Part shown: positions 53,388 through 62,187 of the stretch, piece by piece
Numbering within the stretch: the first letter of the stretch is position 1
Layout: the number at the start of each line of letters is the position of its first letter
DNA from: Hyphomonas adhaerens MHS-3
Lineage (GTDB): Bacteria > Pseudomonadota > Alphaproteobacteria > Caulobacterales > Hyphomonadaceae
Assembly: GCF_000685235.1 (NCBI RefSeq)
Contig: NZ_ARYH01000003.1
Coordinates: 248,001-312,000 of the forward strand
Length of the DNA stretch: 64,000 nt
Reading direction: 5' to 3'
The notes under the pieces: generated by a model
Told to the model about the DNA's origin: nothing
Database searches by the model: none
The model's input: the letters and a program-made list of their open reading frames with translations, nothing else
Program-made: the position numbers and the translations under genes

Positions 53388-53729
53388 CTATGCGTCCGGA
53401 CTTGCGGGCGCGCGCACCCGGCCACGGTAGAATGAAAACTGCTCCATCACATGCCAGAAGCTGGCCATGAGGTGGGGGCGCTCCCGGTTGGGTCCCGAAT
53501 AGTGAACCGTACACAGGCACCCGTCTTCACGCCGGGGGTGTTTGCGGCAGGAGATATCAAAGGGGCCCCAGTCTACACGCGCCAAAATCGCCTCGCGTAG
53601 TTTTTCCGGATCTCCCGGCCATCGGCATTCAAACTCCGCGTTCCGCAGGCCATCTTCGCTGGCCGGGGATGTGCGGCTGCGTGTGGAAACTGGTCGAACT
53701 GGTATGACTTGAACACCACCGTAGGCCAA
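53388..53729 (-). CDS. Small hypothetical protein with TTG start
   Basis: 113 residues. The best start is TTG at 53729 with AAGGAAGGAG 8 bases upstream; there is no ATG in a suitable place. The C-terminal two-thirds looks coding (PGDPEKLREAILARVDWGPF; RPHLMASFWHVMEQFSFYRG), with a Cys/His-containing middle (CRKHPRREDGCLC). No family recognised. An alternative frame (up to 53776) overlaps its 5' end, so a frameshift near 53,690 cannot be excluded. Confidence 0.5.
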   Translation of the reverse strand: MAYGGVQVIPVRPVSTRSRTSPASEDGLRNAEFECRWPGDPEKLREAILARVDWGPFDISCRKHPRREDGCLCTVHYSGPNRERPHLMASFWHVMEQFSFYRGRVRAPASPDA

Positions 53730-53814
53730 TCTTTCGGCTCCTTCCTTTTTTGTCTGTAACCGGAAGGTGGCCTCAACGGCCCGATAAGTAAAATCGATTG
53801 AAACTGAACGGCGA

Positions 53815-54747
53815 TTAGGTTTTTCCTTTCACGGCCTTTCCCTGCGCCAAAAGGTCGGCCGCCACGTCCCTGAACACCAATCCGAGTTTCTGGATGTTGT
53901 GTTCAAGCGGGGACGCGGCCCGCCAGACCAGGCTGATCTGGCGGCGTGCCAGGGGATGATCGATCGGACGGACGATCTGGTGAGGATCCTTGTTTGCCTC
54001 CATCACGGCATAGAGGCTGGGGACAATGGCAATGCCTGCCCCCATGCCGGCCATCTGGCGGATCGCGTCCAGTGACGTGCCCTCATATTCTGTCGACACA
54101 TGGGCGCCTGCGGCTTCTGCCAGTTTCTGCACCACCGTACTGAGGCGGTGACCATATCCCAGACTGAGCACTTCACGCCCTTTGAGGGCTGAAATCTTCA
54201 ACGGACCATCACCTTGGCCAATCGGATCGTCCGATGCTGTGCAGACATAGAGCTGTTCATCGAAGAGCTGCATGGACTCTGAATTGAGATGATCCTCGGC
54301 GGTCGAGATGATCATGTCGAGCCGGCCATCATTGAGTTTTTCGTCAAGGTCGATCGTCCGCTCTTCCCGGACGCCCATTCTGAGATCCGGGTACAGCTGG
54401 TGAAGCTCCCGCACTGCGCTCGGCAACAAATAAGGGCCAATCGTCGGCAGGGTTCCCAGCCTGTAGCGCCCCGCCAAATCGCCCGCGGACTGCCGCGCCA
54501 CCGTCTTCAGATCTTCCACATGCGTCAGAATAATCCGTGCGCGGCGGACGATTTCCACACCAGCCGGGGTCAGCACCGCGCCGGTCCTGGCTCTTTCGAT
54601 CAGTGTCACACCGAGTTGAGCTTCTGCATCCGAAATCTGTTCGGACAGGCTCGGCTGGCTCACGCCCAATTGCGTTGCGGCATCGCGGAACCTGCCTGAT
54701 TCCGCGACGGCGACAATGTATTGGAGTTGGCGAAGGGTCGGTCTCAT
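53815..54747 (-). CDS. LysR-family regulator, OxyR-like but without redox cysteines
   Basis: 310 residues from ATG 54747 (MRPTLRQLQYIVAVAESGRF). The N-terminal winged HTH (about 1-65) and the effector domain align with OxyR throughout (TLPTIGPYLLPSAVRELHQL; GTSLDAIRQMAGMGAGIAIV). At the peroxidatic site, where OxyR has GHC and a second Cys nine residues later, this protein reads GHRLSTVVQKLAE. The only Cys is in QLYVCTAS. So it cannot sense peroxide in the OxyR manner. It is divergent from two small ORFs and nhaA, hinting at control of ion homeostasis as NhaR does. Confidence 0.88.
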   Translation of the reverse strand: MRPTLRQLQYIVAVAESGRFRDAATQLGVSQPSLSEQISDAEAQLGVTLIERARTGAVLTPAGVEIVRRARIILTHVEDLKTVARQSAGDLAGRYRLGTLPTIGPYLLPSAVRELHQLYPDLRMGVREERTIDLDEKLNDGRLDMIISTAEDHLNSESMQLFDEQLYVCTASDDPIGQGDGPLKISALKGREVLSLGYGHRLSTVVQKLAEAAGAHVSTEYEGTSLDAIRQMAGMGAGIAIVPSLYAVMEANKDPHQIVRPIDHPLARRQISLVWRAASPLEHNIQKLGLVFRDVAADLLAQGKAVKGKT

Positions 54748-54850
54748 AGTTCGGAAAAACCTATCACAAGAGAAGAAACATTCGATTTGAGCTATCGCGC
54801 ATATGGCCTCATATCGGGGACATCGCAAGAGCCAAAAGGAGGCAAATGAA

Positions 54851-55033
54851 ATGTATCGACTGACCGACGACCTCTGGACGGGGAGCCAAACCGGCCCGGC
54901 AAGTCCGGGCCGTGGCGGCCGGTTCATGGATACCGCTGACACTCGTCCGAAAGCGGACGGGCACGGTAAGAGCACCGCGGAAACACCAACCCAGTACCGC
55001 CGGCGCCGGCGCCGTATACGGCGCGCCGCCTGA
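54851..55033 (+). CDS. Small Arg-rich ORF upstream of nhaA
   Basis: 60 residues from ATG 54851 (MYRLTDDLWTGSQTGPASPG), with AAGGAGG 8 bases upstream, a much better site than the alternative start at 54803. The C terminus is a run of arginines (QYRRRRRRIRRAA), so it may bind nucleic acid, or it may be a leader-like peptide. No family recognised. Confidence 0.5.
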   Translation: MYRLTDDLWTGSQTGPASPGRGGRFMDTADTRPKADGHGKSTAETPTQYRRRRRRIRRAA

Positions 55034-55066
55034 GCTCCAATCAGCACAAAGGGAAGCGCAAAGACA

Positions 55067-55276
55067 ATGTCTCTCCTCAAAGATCTGATTACGGACTTTC
55101 TCGGGGAAATGGCCGATTTCGCAGAGCCTCGGGGGCGCAGAGACCGCCCCCGCAAAGGCGAGTTGGCTCCGGCTCGAATTCTCACCCGCGAGGATGCCGA
55201 AGCCATCGGCCGATGGGAAAGCGAAGGCGGCCGCCCACGGCACCGCAGGAGCCGCTTCGACATGTTCGACGACTAA
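55067..55276 (+). CDS. Small hypothetical protein upstream of nhaA
   Basis: 69 residues (MSLLKDLITDFLGEMADFAE...). The N-terminal 20 residues form an amphipathic helix, followed by basic and acidic segments (RGRRDRPRKGE; REDAEAIGRWESEGGRPRHR) and ending FDMFDD. AAGGGAAG lies upstream. It follows the 60-aa ORF by 33 bases in the same direction. No known family. Confidence 0.5.
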   Translation: MSLLKDLITDFLGEMADFAEPRGRRDRPRKGELAPARILTREDAEAIGRWESEGGRPRHRRSRFDMFDD

Positions 55277-55293
55277 TACCCCCTCACGAAATA

Positions 55294-55430
55294 CGGCCAG
55301 GACCCGCCCCCTGACAGGAACACACTTCCTGGCCGCAACGATCCCGCCGGCAGGCATTGCCTGCCTGATACCCTCCCCACCCCCTCAGCCTTCAGGCAGG
55401 GGACCCTGGCGGCGGGATCGTATTCTTTTC
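55294..55430 (+). promoter_or_regulatory. Structured leader of nhaA, candidate riboswitch or terminator complex
   Basis: The 197 bases between the 69-aa ORF and nhaA hold three stems. CGGCCAGG/CCTGGCCG (55294-55301 with 55328-55335) is the first. An outer 10-bp stem CGATCCCGCC/GGCGGGATCG (55339-55348 with 55411-55420) encloses GCAGGC-ATT-GCCTGC (55350-55364) and CCCCT/AGGGG (55381-55385 with 55398-55402). The outer stem is followed by TATTCTTTTC. This is a branched element with a terminator-like 3' end. Lithium-sensing riboswitches (nhaA motifs) are known upstream of nhaA genes; I cannot match this one to a consensus by eye. Confidence 0.5.
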
Positions 55431-55473
55431 AATCACCAACCGACTGCCACACCGCTAACAAGGACATTTGCCA

Positions 55474-56697
55474 ATGACGAAAGTTGTCGCCCGTATCCAG
55501 GATTTTCTCAGGCTTGAAAGTGCTGCCGGCCTTATCCTGATGATGGCGGCTGCGCTGGCGATTGCGGCGAACAATACGGTCTTCAGCCTTTGGTATGGCG
55601 GTCTTCTTTCCACGCCCGTGGTCGTGCAGGTCGGCGCGCTGGAGATCGCGAAGCCGTTGCTTCTCTGGATCAATGACGGGCTGATGGCCGTCTTCTTCCT
55701 GTTGGTCGGCCTTGAGATCAAGCGGGAGGTCCTGGAAGGCGAATTGTCGTCATTCGACAAGGCGGTGCTGCCGGCGCTGGCAGCCATTGGCGGCATGGCC
55801 GGGCCGGCGATCATTTATGTCATGCTCAACCTGTCGTCCCCGGAAACCCTCCGCGGCTGGGCAATTCCCGCGGCGACCGACATCGCCTTTGCGCTCGGAA
55901 TTCTTGCGCTGCTTGGCACGCGCGCGCCTGTCGCGCTGAAAATCCTGCTGCTTGCCATCGCCATCATTGATGACCTCGGCGCGATCCTGATCATCGCCCT
56001 GTTCTACACAGAGCAACTCTCGGTTCAGGCGCTCGGCCTGGCAGCGATCGGATTCACCGGCCTGCTTGTCATGAACCGGATGGGGGTGAAGCGTATCGCA
56101 CCTTATGTCCTGGTTGGCGTGTTCATCTGGGTTTGTGTCCTGAAGTCCGGCGTACATGCGACCCTTGCCGGCGTGCTGACGGCGCTTGCCATCCCGCTTT
56201 CGCCTCGCAGGGAAACCGGGCAATCGCCGCTTCACAAGCTGGAGCACGGTCTCCATCCGTGGGTCGCTTTCCTGATCCTGCCTGTCTTCGCCTTCGCAAA
56301 TGCCGGTGTGGACCTTCGCGGTGTCGATCTGGACGCCCTGACGGGGGCGGTCCCCCTCGGAATTGCGCTCGGCCTGTTCTTCGGCAAGCAGGTTGGTGTG
56401 TTCGGTCTGACTTACGCGGCGGTGAAAACGGGTGTGGCCCGGCTCCCCTCCGGCGTCAGCTGGCTTCAGGTCTATGGCGTGGCCTGCCTCACGGGAGTCG
56501 GCTTTACCATGAGCCTGTTCATCGGCAGTCTCGCCTTCAGCACGGCCGCCGAACTGGACCAGGTACGCCTGGGTGTCTTGATGGGGTCAGTTGCGTCCGG
56601 ATTGTTGGGCTTTGCCGTGCTGCGCTTCGCGAGCCGCTCGGATGAGACGCAAGAGCTGCGCAATATGCCAGCCACCTCGATGCAGTTGCAGAAGTGA
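55474..56697 (+). CDS. nhaA: Na+/H+ antiporter NhaA
   Basis: 407 residues from ATG 55474; AAGGAC lies 9 bases upstream. Twelve hydrophobic segments. The transport-site aspartates are D166/D167 in AIAIIDDLGAILIIAL, and AATDIAFALGILAL holds the third conserved Asp (D136). PxxFxFAN is present as LPVFAFANAGVDL. It exports Na+ or Li+ in exchange for two H+ and supports life in salt water. It follows a structured leader. Confidence 0.97.
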   Translation: MTKVVARIQDFLRLESAAGLILMMAAALAIAANNTVFSLWYGGLLSTPVVVQVGALEIAKPLLLWINDGLMAVFFLLVGLEIKREVLEGELSSFDKAVLPALAAIGGMAGPAIIYVMLNLSSPETLRGWAIPAATDIAFALGILALLGTRAPVALKILLLAIAIIDDLGAILIIALFYTEQLSVQALGLAAIGFTGLLVMNRMGVKRIAPYVLVGVFIWVCVLKSGVHATLAGVLTALAIPLSPRRETGQSPLHKLEHGLHPWVAFLILPVFAFANAGVDLRGVDLDALTGAVPLGIALGLFFGKQVGVFGLTYAAVKTGVARLPSGVSWLQVYGVACLTGVGFTMSLFIGSLAFSTAAELDQVRLGVLMGSVASGLLGFAVLRFASRSDETQELRNMPATSMQLQK

Positions 56698-56811
56698 TTG
56701 TGCGCGTCTGGTAAATCCCTGTCATCTCGAGGGCATATCCGGCCGACTGCCTGAACCTCCACACCCCTCCCCGGCACGCAGGCAAAGACGCCCCGGACAT
56801 GGCTTTCTGAC

Positions 56812-56840
56812 CAAGGCTGCCTGAATTTCAGGCAGCCTTG
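56812..56840 (+). terminator. Hairpin after nhaA
   Basis: CAAGGCTGCCTGA-ATT-TCAGGCAGCCTTG, a perfect 13-bp stem about 115 bases past the nhaA stop. There is no U-run, so it may be a 3' protective hairpin. Apart from this, I see nothing in the 263-base gap before the next gene. Confidence 0.5.
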
Positions 56841-56960
56841 GAAATGTGGGGCGACACTGAAAGAAGCGCTGGCCCTACCCGGCAACGCTACCTATTCGAC
56901 AGGCAGCGAGAGAACGATACGTCAAAGACGGTCGGGTTAAAGTGCCGGGAGGAAATCAAC

Positions 56961-59150
56961 GTGCATCGATGGATGTTGGGCGCCTGCATTGCCATGTCCG
57001 GCGCAGGACTGGCCATGGCCGACGAAGACCCGCCCGTCCGCAATTTCACCACCTACCAGCCGACGGTTCGCCCCGTGCGGATCGAGACAAGCGAAGCGCC
57101 CGTCATCGATGGAAAACTCGACGAAGCGATGTGGTCGAAGGCCGCGGAAGTTTCCGAGTTCTACCAGGTGGAGCCCAAGGTCGGCCCCCCCAGCGTCGAG
57201 ACACGCGTCTATTTCGCCTATGACGAAAACAATCTCTATGTCGGCATCTACGCCCATGACGACATGCCGGATGCGATCCTCGCCTCTGTGCTGGAACGCG
57301 ATGGAGAGATCTGGCGGGACGACATGTTCCGCTTCTATATCGACCCGTTCAACACCGGCACGTCGGGCTTTGGGTTCGACATCAACGCCCTCGGCGCGCG
57401 CACCGAACGCCTGATCCGCTACGGACAGGCCCCCGTCGATGCCTGGAACATCATCTGGGATGCCGACAGCGTGCTGACCGAAGACGGCTGGACGGCGGAG
57501 ATTGCCCTGCCCTTCCGGTCGCTCAGCTTCGATCCCGCCTCAGACGGCTGGGGTCTGATGATGACGCGTGAACATGCCCACGCGAACGAGGAAATCCGCT
57601 GGGCCGGGATCGACCAGTCGGTCAACAAGTTCGGCTTCGCCCGGCCAGGCTATATCGAGGGCATAGACGACATCAACAAAGGCAAGGGGTTCGACGTCCA
57701 ACTGCAGGCAGGCCTCGCCGGGAACCGCCGCTGGAGCCAGCCCCGCGACGATGATCTGTCGATCGAGCCGAGCGCCAACATCTCCTACAAGTTCACGCCC
57801 TCTCTGACCGGCCTTGTGACGCTGAACACAGATTTCTCCGACACCCCACTGGACGACCGGCAGATCAATACGGGCCGCTTCTCGCTGTTTTTCCCGGAAA
57901 CACGGGATTTCTTCCTGCAGGACGCCGCCCTGTTCGAATTTGCCGGACAGACCTTTGCCGGCGCACCGAACGGCCAGCCTTTCTTCTCCCGCCGCATCGG
58001 CATCGTGAACGGCCAGTCCGTGAAAGTGGATGCAGGCCTGAAGCTGAGCGGTGAAATCAATGGTGTGGAAGTCGGCATCCTGTCGGCTCAGACCGGCGCC
58101 ATCGGCAATATCGGCTCGCAGAACCTCTCCGTGGCGCGGGCGACGGTCGATGTGCTGGACCAGTCCCGCGTTGGTTTCATCGCCACGAATGGCGACCCGA
58201 CGGGTCTCTCAGACAATACGCTCGCCGGGGCCGATTTCAGCTATCGCGTTCCGTCCCTCTTCGGCGGTGGACGGATGCAGGCAGATGTTTTCTACCAGCG
58301 CACCTTCTCCTCCACACTGGAGGATGACGATTCCTTCGGGGCAAAGTTCGACTATCCGAACGACAAATGGGCCTGGAGCGTCGAGGCGCGGCAGATCGGC
58401 GAGGATTTCGCCCCCGCCCTCGGCTTCGTGAACCGGCCCGGTACCCGCACCTTCACCGGCGAATGGCACCGGCGTTTCCGCCAATCGGGCAATTATCTGC
58501 GCTGGTGGCAATTCGGCACCAGCCATGAATACATCACCGACCTCGACGGCAATGCGGAAACCACGATCAATTCCTTCGTTCTGAACGCCAACACGATCTG
58601 GACCGACGACCTGACCTTCACCGCGAGCCAGAATGAAGAGCATATCAACACGCCCTTTGTCCTGCCCGGCGGGTTGGTCGTGCCGGTCGGTGTCTATGAC
58701 AACAATGGCGTGAAATTCCGTGTCCAGTCATCCTATGTGCGCCCCTGGGGCACGACGTCGGAGATTGAGTTCAAGGACTTTTACGACGGCGAGTCGAAGC
58801 GGTATGACTTCCAGGGCAATTTCCGCCCGAACCCGCATGTCGACCTGAAAGTCCGCTACCAAAGGGAAGACATTTCCGTTCCGGCCGGGGATGTCAGTGT
58901 ACAAATCGGATCCCTGGAAACGGTCTTCAACGTTTCGACAGACCTCTCGGTCACCACGCAGACACAGTATGATAATATCAGTAACAGCCTGTCCTTCTTC
59001 GGCCGGGTGAACTGGGAACTGCGCCCTCAGACCGAAGTGTTCTTCGCCCTTGGCCATGGCGCTTATATCGAAGGGGACGATTTCCGCCGCAACTTCCGCT
59101 CCGTCCAGACGAGCGCCATCCTGCGCTTCGGAAACACGTTCCGGTTCTAG
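56961..59150 (+). CDS. DUF5916-type outer-membrane protein with CBM9-like domain
   Basis: 729 residues with a GTG start (56961) and GGGAGGA 6 bases upstream. The signal peptide is MHRWMLGACIAMSGAGLAMA. Residues about 45-200 are a CBM9-like carbohydrate-binding domain (APVIDGKLDEAMWSKAAEVS; LPFRSLSFDPASDGWGL). The rest is a long beta-barrel-like domain ending in the outer-membrane C-terminal Phe (RFGNTFRF). The architecture matches the DUF5916 family of putative outer-membrane proteins, whose substrate is unknown. The long frame to 56838 is not used. Confidence 0.85.
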   Translation: MHRWMLGACIAMSGAGLAMADEDPPVRNFTTYQPTVRPVRIETSEAPVIDGKLDEAMWSKAAEVSEFYQVEPKVGPPSVETRVYFAYDENNLYVGIYAHDDMPDAILASVLERDGEIWRDDMFRFYIDPFNTGTSGFGFDINALGARTERLIRYGQAPVDAWNIIWDADSVLTEDGWTAEIALPFRSLSFDPASDGWGLMMTREHAHANEEIRWAGIDQSVNKFGFARPGYIEGIDDINKGKGFDVQLQAGLAGNRRWSQPRDDDLSIEPSANISYKFTPSLTGLVTLNTDFSDTPLDDRQINTGRFSLFFPETRDFFLQDAALFEFAGQTFAGAPNGQPFFSRRIGIVNGQSVKVDAGLKLSGEINGVEVGILSAQTGAIGNIGSQNLSVARATVDVLDQSRVGFIATNGDPTGLSDNTLAGADFSYRVPSLFGGGRMQADVFYQRTFSSTLEDDDSFGAKFDYPNDKWAWSVEARQIGEDFAPALGFVNRPGTRTFTGEWHRRFRQSGNYLRWWQFGTSHEYITDLDGNAETTINSFVLNANTIWTDDLTFTASQNEEHINTPFVLPGGLVVPVGVYDNNGVKFRVQSSYVRPWGTTSEIEFKDFYDGESKRYDFQGNFRPNPHVDLKVRYQREDISVPAGDVSVQIGSLETVFNVSTDLSVTTQTQYDNISNSLSFFGRVNWELRPQTEVFFALGHGAYIEGDDFRRNFRSVQTSAILRFGNTFRF

Positions 59151-59210
59151 CCCCCTTTTCCGCGAGCCGGCGGGGTTCTAGCCTGCCTGCACAGACAAGC
59201 GGGGCTGCAG

Positions 59211-59816
59211 ATGGCACACATGCTCGAATTCTGGTTCGAATTCGGATCGACCTATTCCTATCTTACGGCAATGCGTATCGAAGACGCCGCTGGCGCACGC
59301 GGTGTGACCGTTCGCTGGCGGCCATTCCTGTTGGGGCCGGTTTTCGCCGCACAGGGCTGGGATACCTCCCCCTTCAACATCCACAAGGCGAAAGGCGAAT
59401 ATATGTGGCGTGACATGGCCCGGCGGGCGGAGCGCTATGGCCTTCCCTTTCAACGCCTGCCAGCGACAGGGCCGGGCGCGTTCCCGCAGAATGGTCTTGC
59501 AGCAGCCCGCATCGCGCTGATCGGACTGGATGAAGGCTGGGGCGAGGAATTCGCGCGTGGCGTCTATTCCGCAGAATTCGCCGCTGGCCACGATATTGCC
59601 GACCCCGTCCTGCTGCAGCGCCTTGCCCGGGAGGCTGGCGCGACGGGAGATGTACTATCCCGCGCCCAGACGCAGGCGAACAAGGACCGCCTCAAGTCGA
59701 ATGTGGACGAAGCCTTCCGGCGCGGCATATTCGGCGCACCGAGCTTTATGGTCGATGGAGAGCTCTACTGGGGCGACGACCGTCTGGCGGACGCACTGGA
59801 CGCTGCAGCCGCATAG
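59211..59816 (+). CDS. 2-hydroxychromene-2-carboxylate isomerase/DsbA-family protein
   Basis: 201 residues, a thioredoxin-fold kappa-GST-like protein. The active-site Ser is in FEFGSTYSYLTAMRI. WRPFLLGPVFAAQGW and IFGAPSFMVDGELYWGDDRL are typical of HCCA isomerases, which act with glutathione in naphthalene and other aromatic catabolism; more generally they are isomerases of unknown substrate. It stands alone, convergent with the acyl-CoA dehydrogenase gene. Confidence 0.9.
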   Translation: MAHMLEFWFEFGSTYSYLTAMRIEDAAGARGVTVRWRPFLLGPVFAAQGWDTSPFNIHKAKGEYMWRDMARRAERYGLPFQRLPATGPGAFPQNGLAAARIALIGLDEGWGEEFARGVYSAEFAAGHDIADPVLLQRLAREAGATGDVLSRAQTQANKDRLKSNVDEAFRRGIFGAPSFMVDGELYWGDDRLADALDAAAA

Positions 59817-59819
59817 AAA

Positions 59820-59845
59820 AGCGCGGCCCCTTTCGGAGCCGCGCT
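59820..59845. terminator. Bidirectional terminator
   Basis: AGCGCGGC-N10-GCCGCGCT between the two convergent stops. On the minus strand it is followed by TTTTCT, so it is best suited to the acyl-CoA dehydrogenase gene. Confidence 0.8.
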
Positions 59846-59868
59846 GATCGTTTGTTCTGCAGGATGGC

Positions 59869-61170
59869 TTATTTCCGCCAGACAGCAGCCATCGCCGGAT
59901 CTTCCTCTTCGCCCGTGTACTTGCGGGTCTCGGCGCGGCCGACCACCATGTGGTGCACCTCATCCGGGCCGTCAGCCAGGCGCAGCGTGCGCTGGTTGGC
60001 ATAGAGGCGTGCCAGCGGCGTCCACTGCGACACACCCGTGGCGCCGTGGATCTGGATGGCGTCATCAATGATGTCGCAGACACGCTCCGGCACCATGGCC
60101 TTGACCATGGAGATCCAGACGCGGGCTTCCTTGTTACCCAGAACGTCCATCGCCTTGGCTGCCTTGAGGACCATCATGCGCATGGATTCGATCTCGATCC
60201 GGGCGCGGGAGACCTTTTCGAGGTTGCCACCCAGCTTGATCAGGTCACGGCCGAACGCCTGACGCGTCATGCCACGGACAACCATCAGGTCGAGCGCCTT
60301 CTCTGCTGCACCGATGGAGCGCATGCAGTGGTGGATACGGCCCGGGCCGAGGCGAAGCTGCGAGATTTCGAAGCCGCGGCCTTCACCGAGCAGCATGTTG
60401 TCCTTCGGAACACGGACATTCTCGAAGCGGATATGCATGTGGCCGTGCGGCGCGTCGGGGTCGCCGAACACGTGCATCGGGCCGACGATCGTCACGCCCG
60501 GATGCGGCAGCGGCACCAGGATCTGAGACTGGCGGCGGTTCACGTCCGGACCGTCATTGGTTTTCACCATGCAGATCATGATCTTGCAGCGCGGGTCACC
60601 GGCGCCGGAGATGTAGTATTTCTCTCCATTGAGCACCCACTCATCGCCTTCCAGAACGGCACTCATGGAGACGTTCTTTGCGTCCGACGACGGCAGGGCC
60701 GGTTCGGTCATGGCGAAGGCGGAGCGGATCTTGCCTTCCAGGAGCGGCTTCAGCCATTGTTCCTTCTGGGCCGGCGTGCCGACGCGCTCGAGCACTTCCA
60801 TGTTGCCGGTGTCCGGCGCCGAACAGTTCATCGTTTCCGAAGCGAGCGGCACCTTGCCCAGTTCCGCTGCGATATAGGCATAGTCGAGGTTCTTCAGGCC
60901 TTCGCCGGTTTCGGCATCCGGCAGGAAGAAGTTCCAGAGGCCTTCCTTCTTGGCCGCGTCCTTGGCCTTTTCGAGGGCTTCGAGCTGGCCTGGTGCGTAA
61001 GACCAGATGTCGGTCTTGCCTTCGCCGAGGCGTTCAAATTCCTCATACATCGGCTCGACAGTTTCGGCGATGAACCGCTTCACATGCTCGTAAAGAGGAC
61101 GCGCCTCCTCCGACATGCGCAGGTCGTTCATCTCTGCCATTGCGTCCATGGATTGTTGGGTATCAGCCAT
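59869..61170 (-). CDS. Acyl-CoA dehydrogenase, ACAD10/11-like
   Basis: 433 residues. FAD block AFAMTEPALPSSDAKNVSMS (the ACAD10/11 variant), then VLNGEKYYISGAGDPRCKIM and LRLGPGRIHHCMRSIG. The C-terminal catalytic motif reads RLADGPDEVHHMVVGRAE, so the position of MCAD's catalytic Glu is Asp, as in the human ACAD11 type. These enzymes act on branched or long acyl-CoA or 4-hydroxyacyl-CoA. The true substrate is unknown. It is transcribed alone and ends in a bidirectional terminator. Confidence 0.9.
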   Translation of the reverse strand: MADTQQSMDAMAEMNDLRMSEEARPLYEHVKRFIAETVEPMYEEFERLGEGKTDIWSYAPGQLEALEKAKDAAKKEGLWNFFLPDAETGEGLKNLDYAYIAAELGKVPLASETMNCSAPDTGNMEVLERVGTPAQKEQWLKPLLEGKIRSAFAMTEPALPSSDAKNVSMSAVLEGDEWVLNGEKYYISGAGDPRCKIMICMVKTNDGPDVNRRQSQILVPLPHPGVTIVGPMHVFGDPDAPHGHMHIRFENVRVPKDNMLLGEGRGFEISQLRLGPGRIHHCMRSIGAAEKALDLMVVRGMTRQAFGRDLIKLGGNLEKVSRARIEIESMRMMVLKAAKAMDVLGNKEARVWISMVKAMVPERVCDIIDDAIQIHGATGVSQWTPLARLYANQRTLRLADGPDEVHHMVVGRAETRKYTGEEEDPAMAAVWRK

Positions 61171-61321
61171 GATGGCTATCCTCCTTCACTCTGTTTCGTT
61201 GATCCATTGGTAGTCTGTGCGGCCACCCGGCCGCAAATTCTTTCTTTGCAATCTTTCTTGACGGAACGGCCCGCAAGGCGCGCGTTTTGCGTCGAATCGA
61301 AAACGGCTCTAGATCGCAGGC

Positions 61322-62068
61322 ATGAGCCCGATTGCTGCCGCCATCATTCTTGTCACCGTGCTGGTGACCAGCTTCATTTCCGGCATTTTCGGCATGGCTG
61401 GCGGCATCATCTTCATGGGCGTGCTGACCGCCCTGGTCCCCGTTGCGACCGCCATGATGATCCATGGCGCCGTGCAGATGATCTCCAATGGCTACCGCGC
61501 TTTTCTTTGGCGCGCACATATCGACTGGCACATCTTCCGCCGCTACGCGCTCGGCTCTGTCCTGGCAGTCGGCCTGCTGTTCGCGCTCAGCTGGCGGCCA
61601 GACAAGCAGGTTGTGTATGTGCTGCTGGGGTGCGTGGCCATGCTGGTCTGGCTGCCGAAGGCGGTGCTGGACCTCAACATTCAGAAACGCTTCCAGGCCG
61701 AAGGCGCGGGGTTCATCGTGCAGTCGCTGAACACGATTGCCGGCGTCTCCGGGCCCCTGCTCGACCAGTTCTTCGTGCGCACCGACATGACGCGCCATGC
61801 CATCGTGGCCACCAAGGCGGTGACGCAGGTGCTGGCGCATTTCGTGAAAATCATCTTCTGGAGCACGCCGGTGATCGCCGCCGCCGGGTTTCAGGCCCTG
61901 CCGCCCTGGTGGCTGATCCTGGCAGCAGCGCCCTTGTCCATGCTGGGCACGACGCTTGGCGGCAAGGTGCTCGACCGGATGAGCGACGTGAATTTCAAGC
62001 GCGGCATGAAATACCTGGTCACCGCGATTGGCGCGGTGATGCTGCTCAGGGCTGCAGGCTGGCTTTAG
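61322..62068 (+). CDS. Sulfite exporter TauE/SafE (TSUP) family permease
   Basis: 248 residues with about eight membrane segments. It starts with the TSUP pattern TSFISGIFGMAGGIIFMGVL and has the second repeat IQSLNTIAGVSGPLLDQFF. The family moves sulfite, sulfoacetate or other sulfonates. No sulfonate-catabolic gene is nearby. The gene is divergent from the ACAD10/11-like gene and upstream of a LysR regulator. Confidence 0.88.
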   Translation: MSPIAAAIILVTVLVTSFISGIFGMAGGIIFMGVLTALVPVATAMMIHGAVQMISNGYRAFLWRAHIDWHIFRRYALGSVLAVGLLFALSWRPDKQVVYVLLGCVAMLVWLPKAVLDLNIQKRFQAEGAGFIVQSLNTIAGVSGPLLDQFFVRTDMTRHAIVATKAVTQVLAHFVKIIFWSTPVIAAAGFQALPPWWLILAAAPLSMLGTTLGGKVLDRMSDVNFKRGMKYLVTAIGAVMLLRAAGWL

Positions 62069-62154
62069 CGCCGCGCGCATCGGGTCACTCCACTGTCGAC
62101 AGCGTGACAATGCCCTACATTAGACTATTCGGGAACTTTATTATATGAAGATCA

Positions 62155-62172
62155 ATCATCACTGGTGGTGAT
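62155..62172. promoter_or_regulatory. Inverted repeat upstream of LysR gene
   Basis: ATCATCAC-TG-GTGGTGAT, 17 of 18 positions symmetric apart from one pair, ends 15 bases before the start codon at 62188. It may be the autoregulatory operator. Confidence 0.35.
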
Positions 62173-62187
62173 GTTTTGGAGTTCCCC

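Noticed and set aside
53815..54747. True OxyR
   Set aside because: Both redox-active cysteines are missing, so the name OxyR would be misleading.
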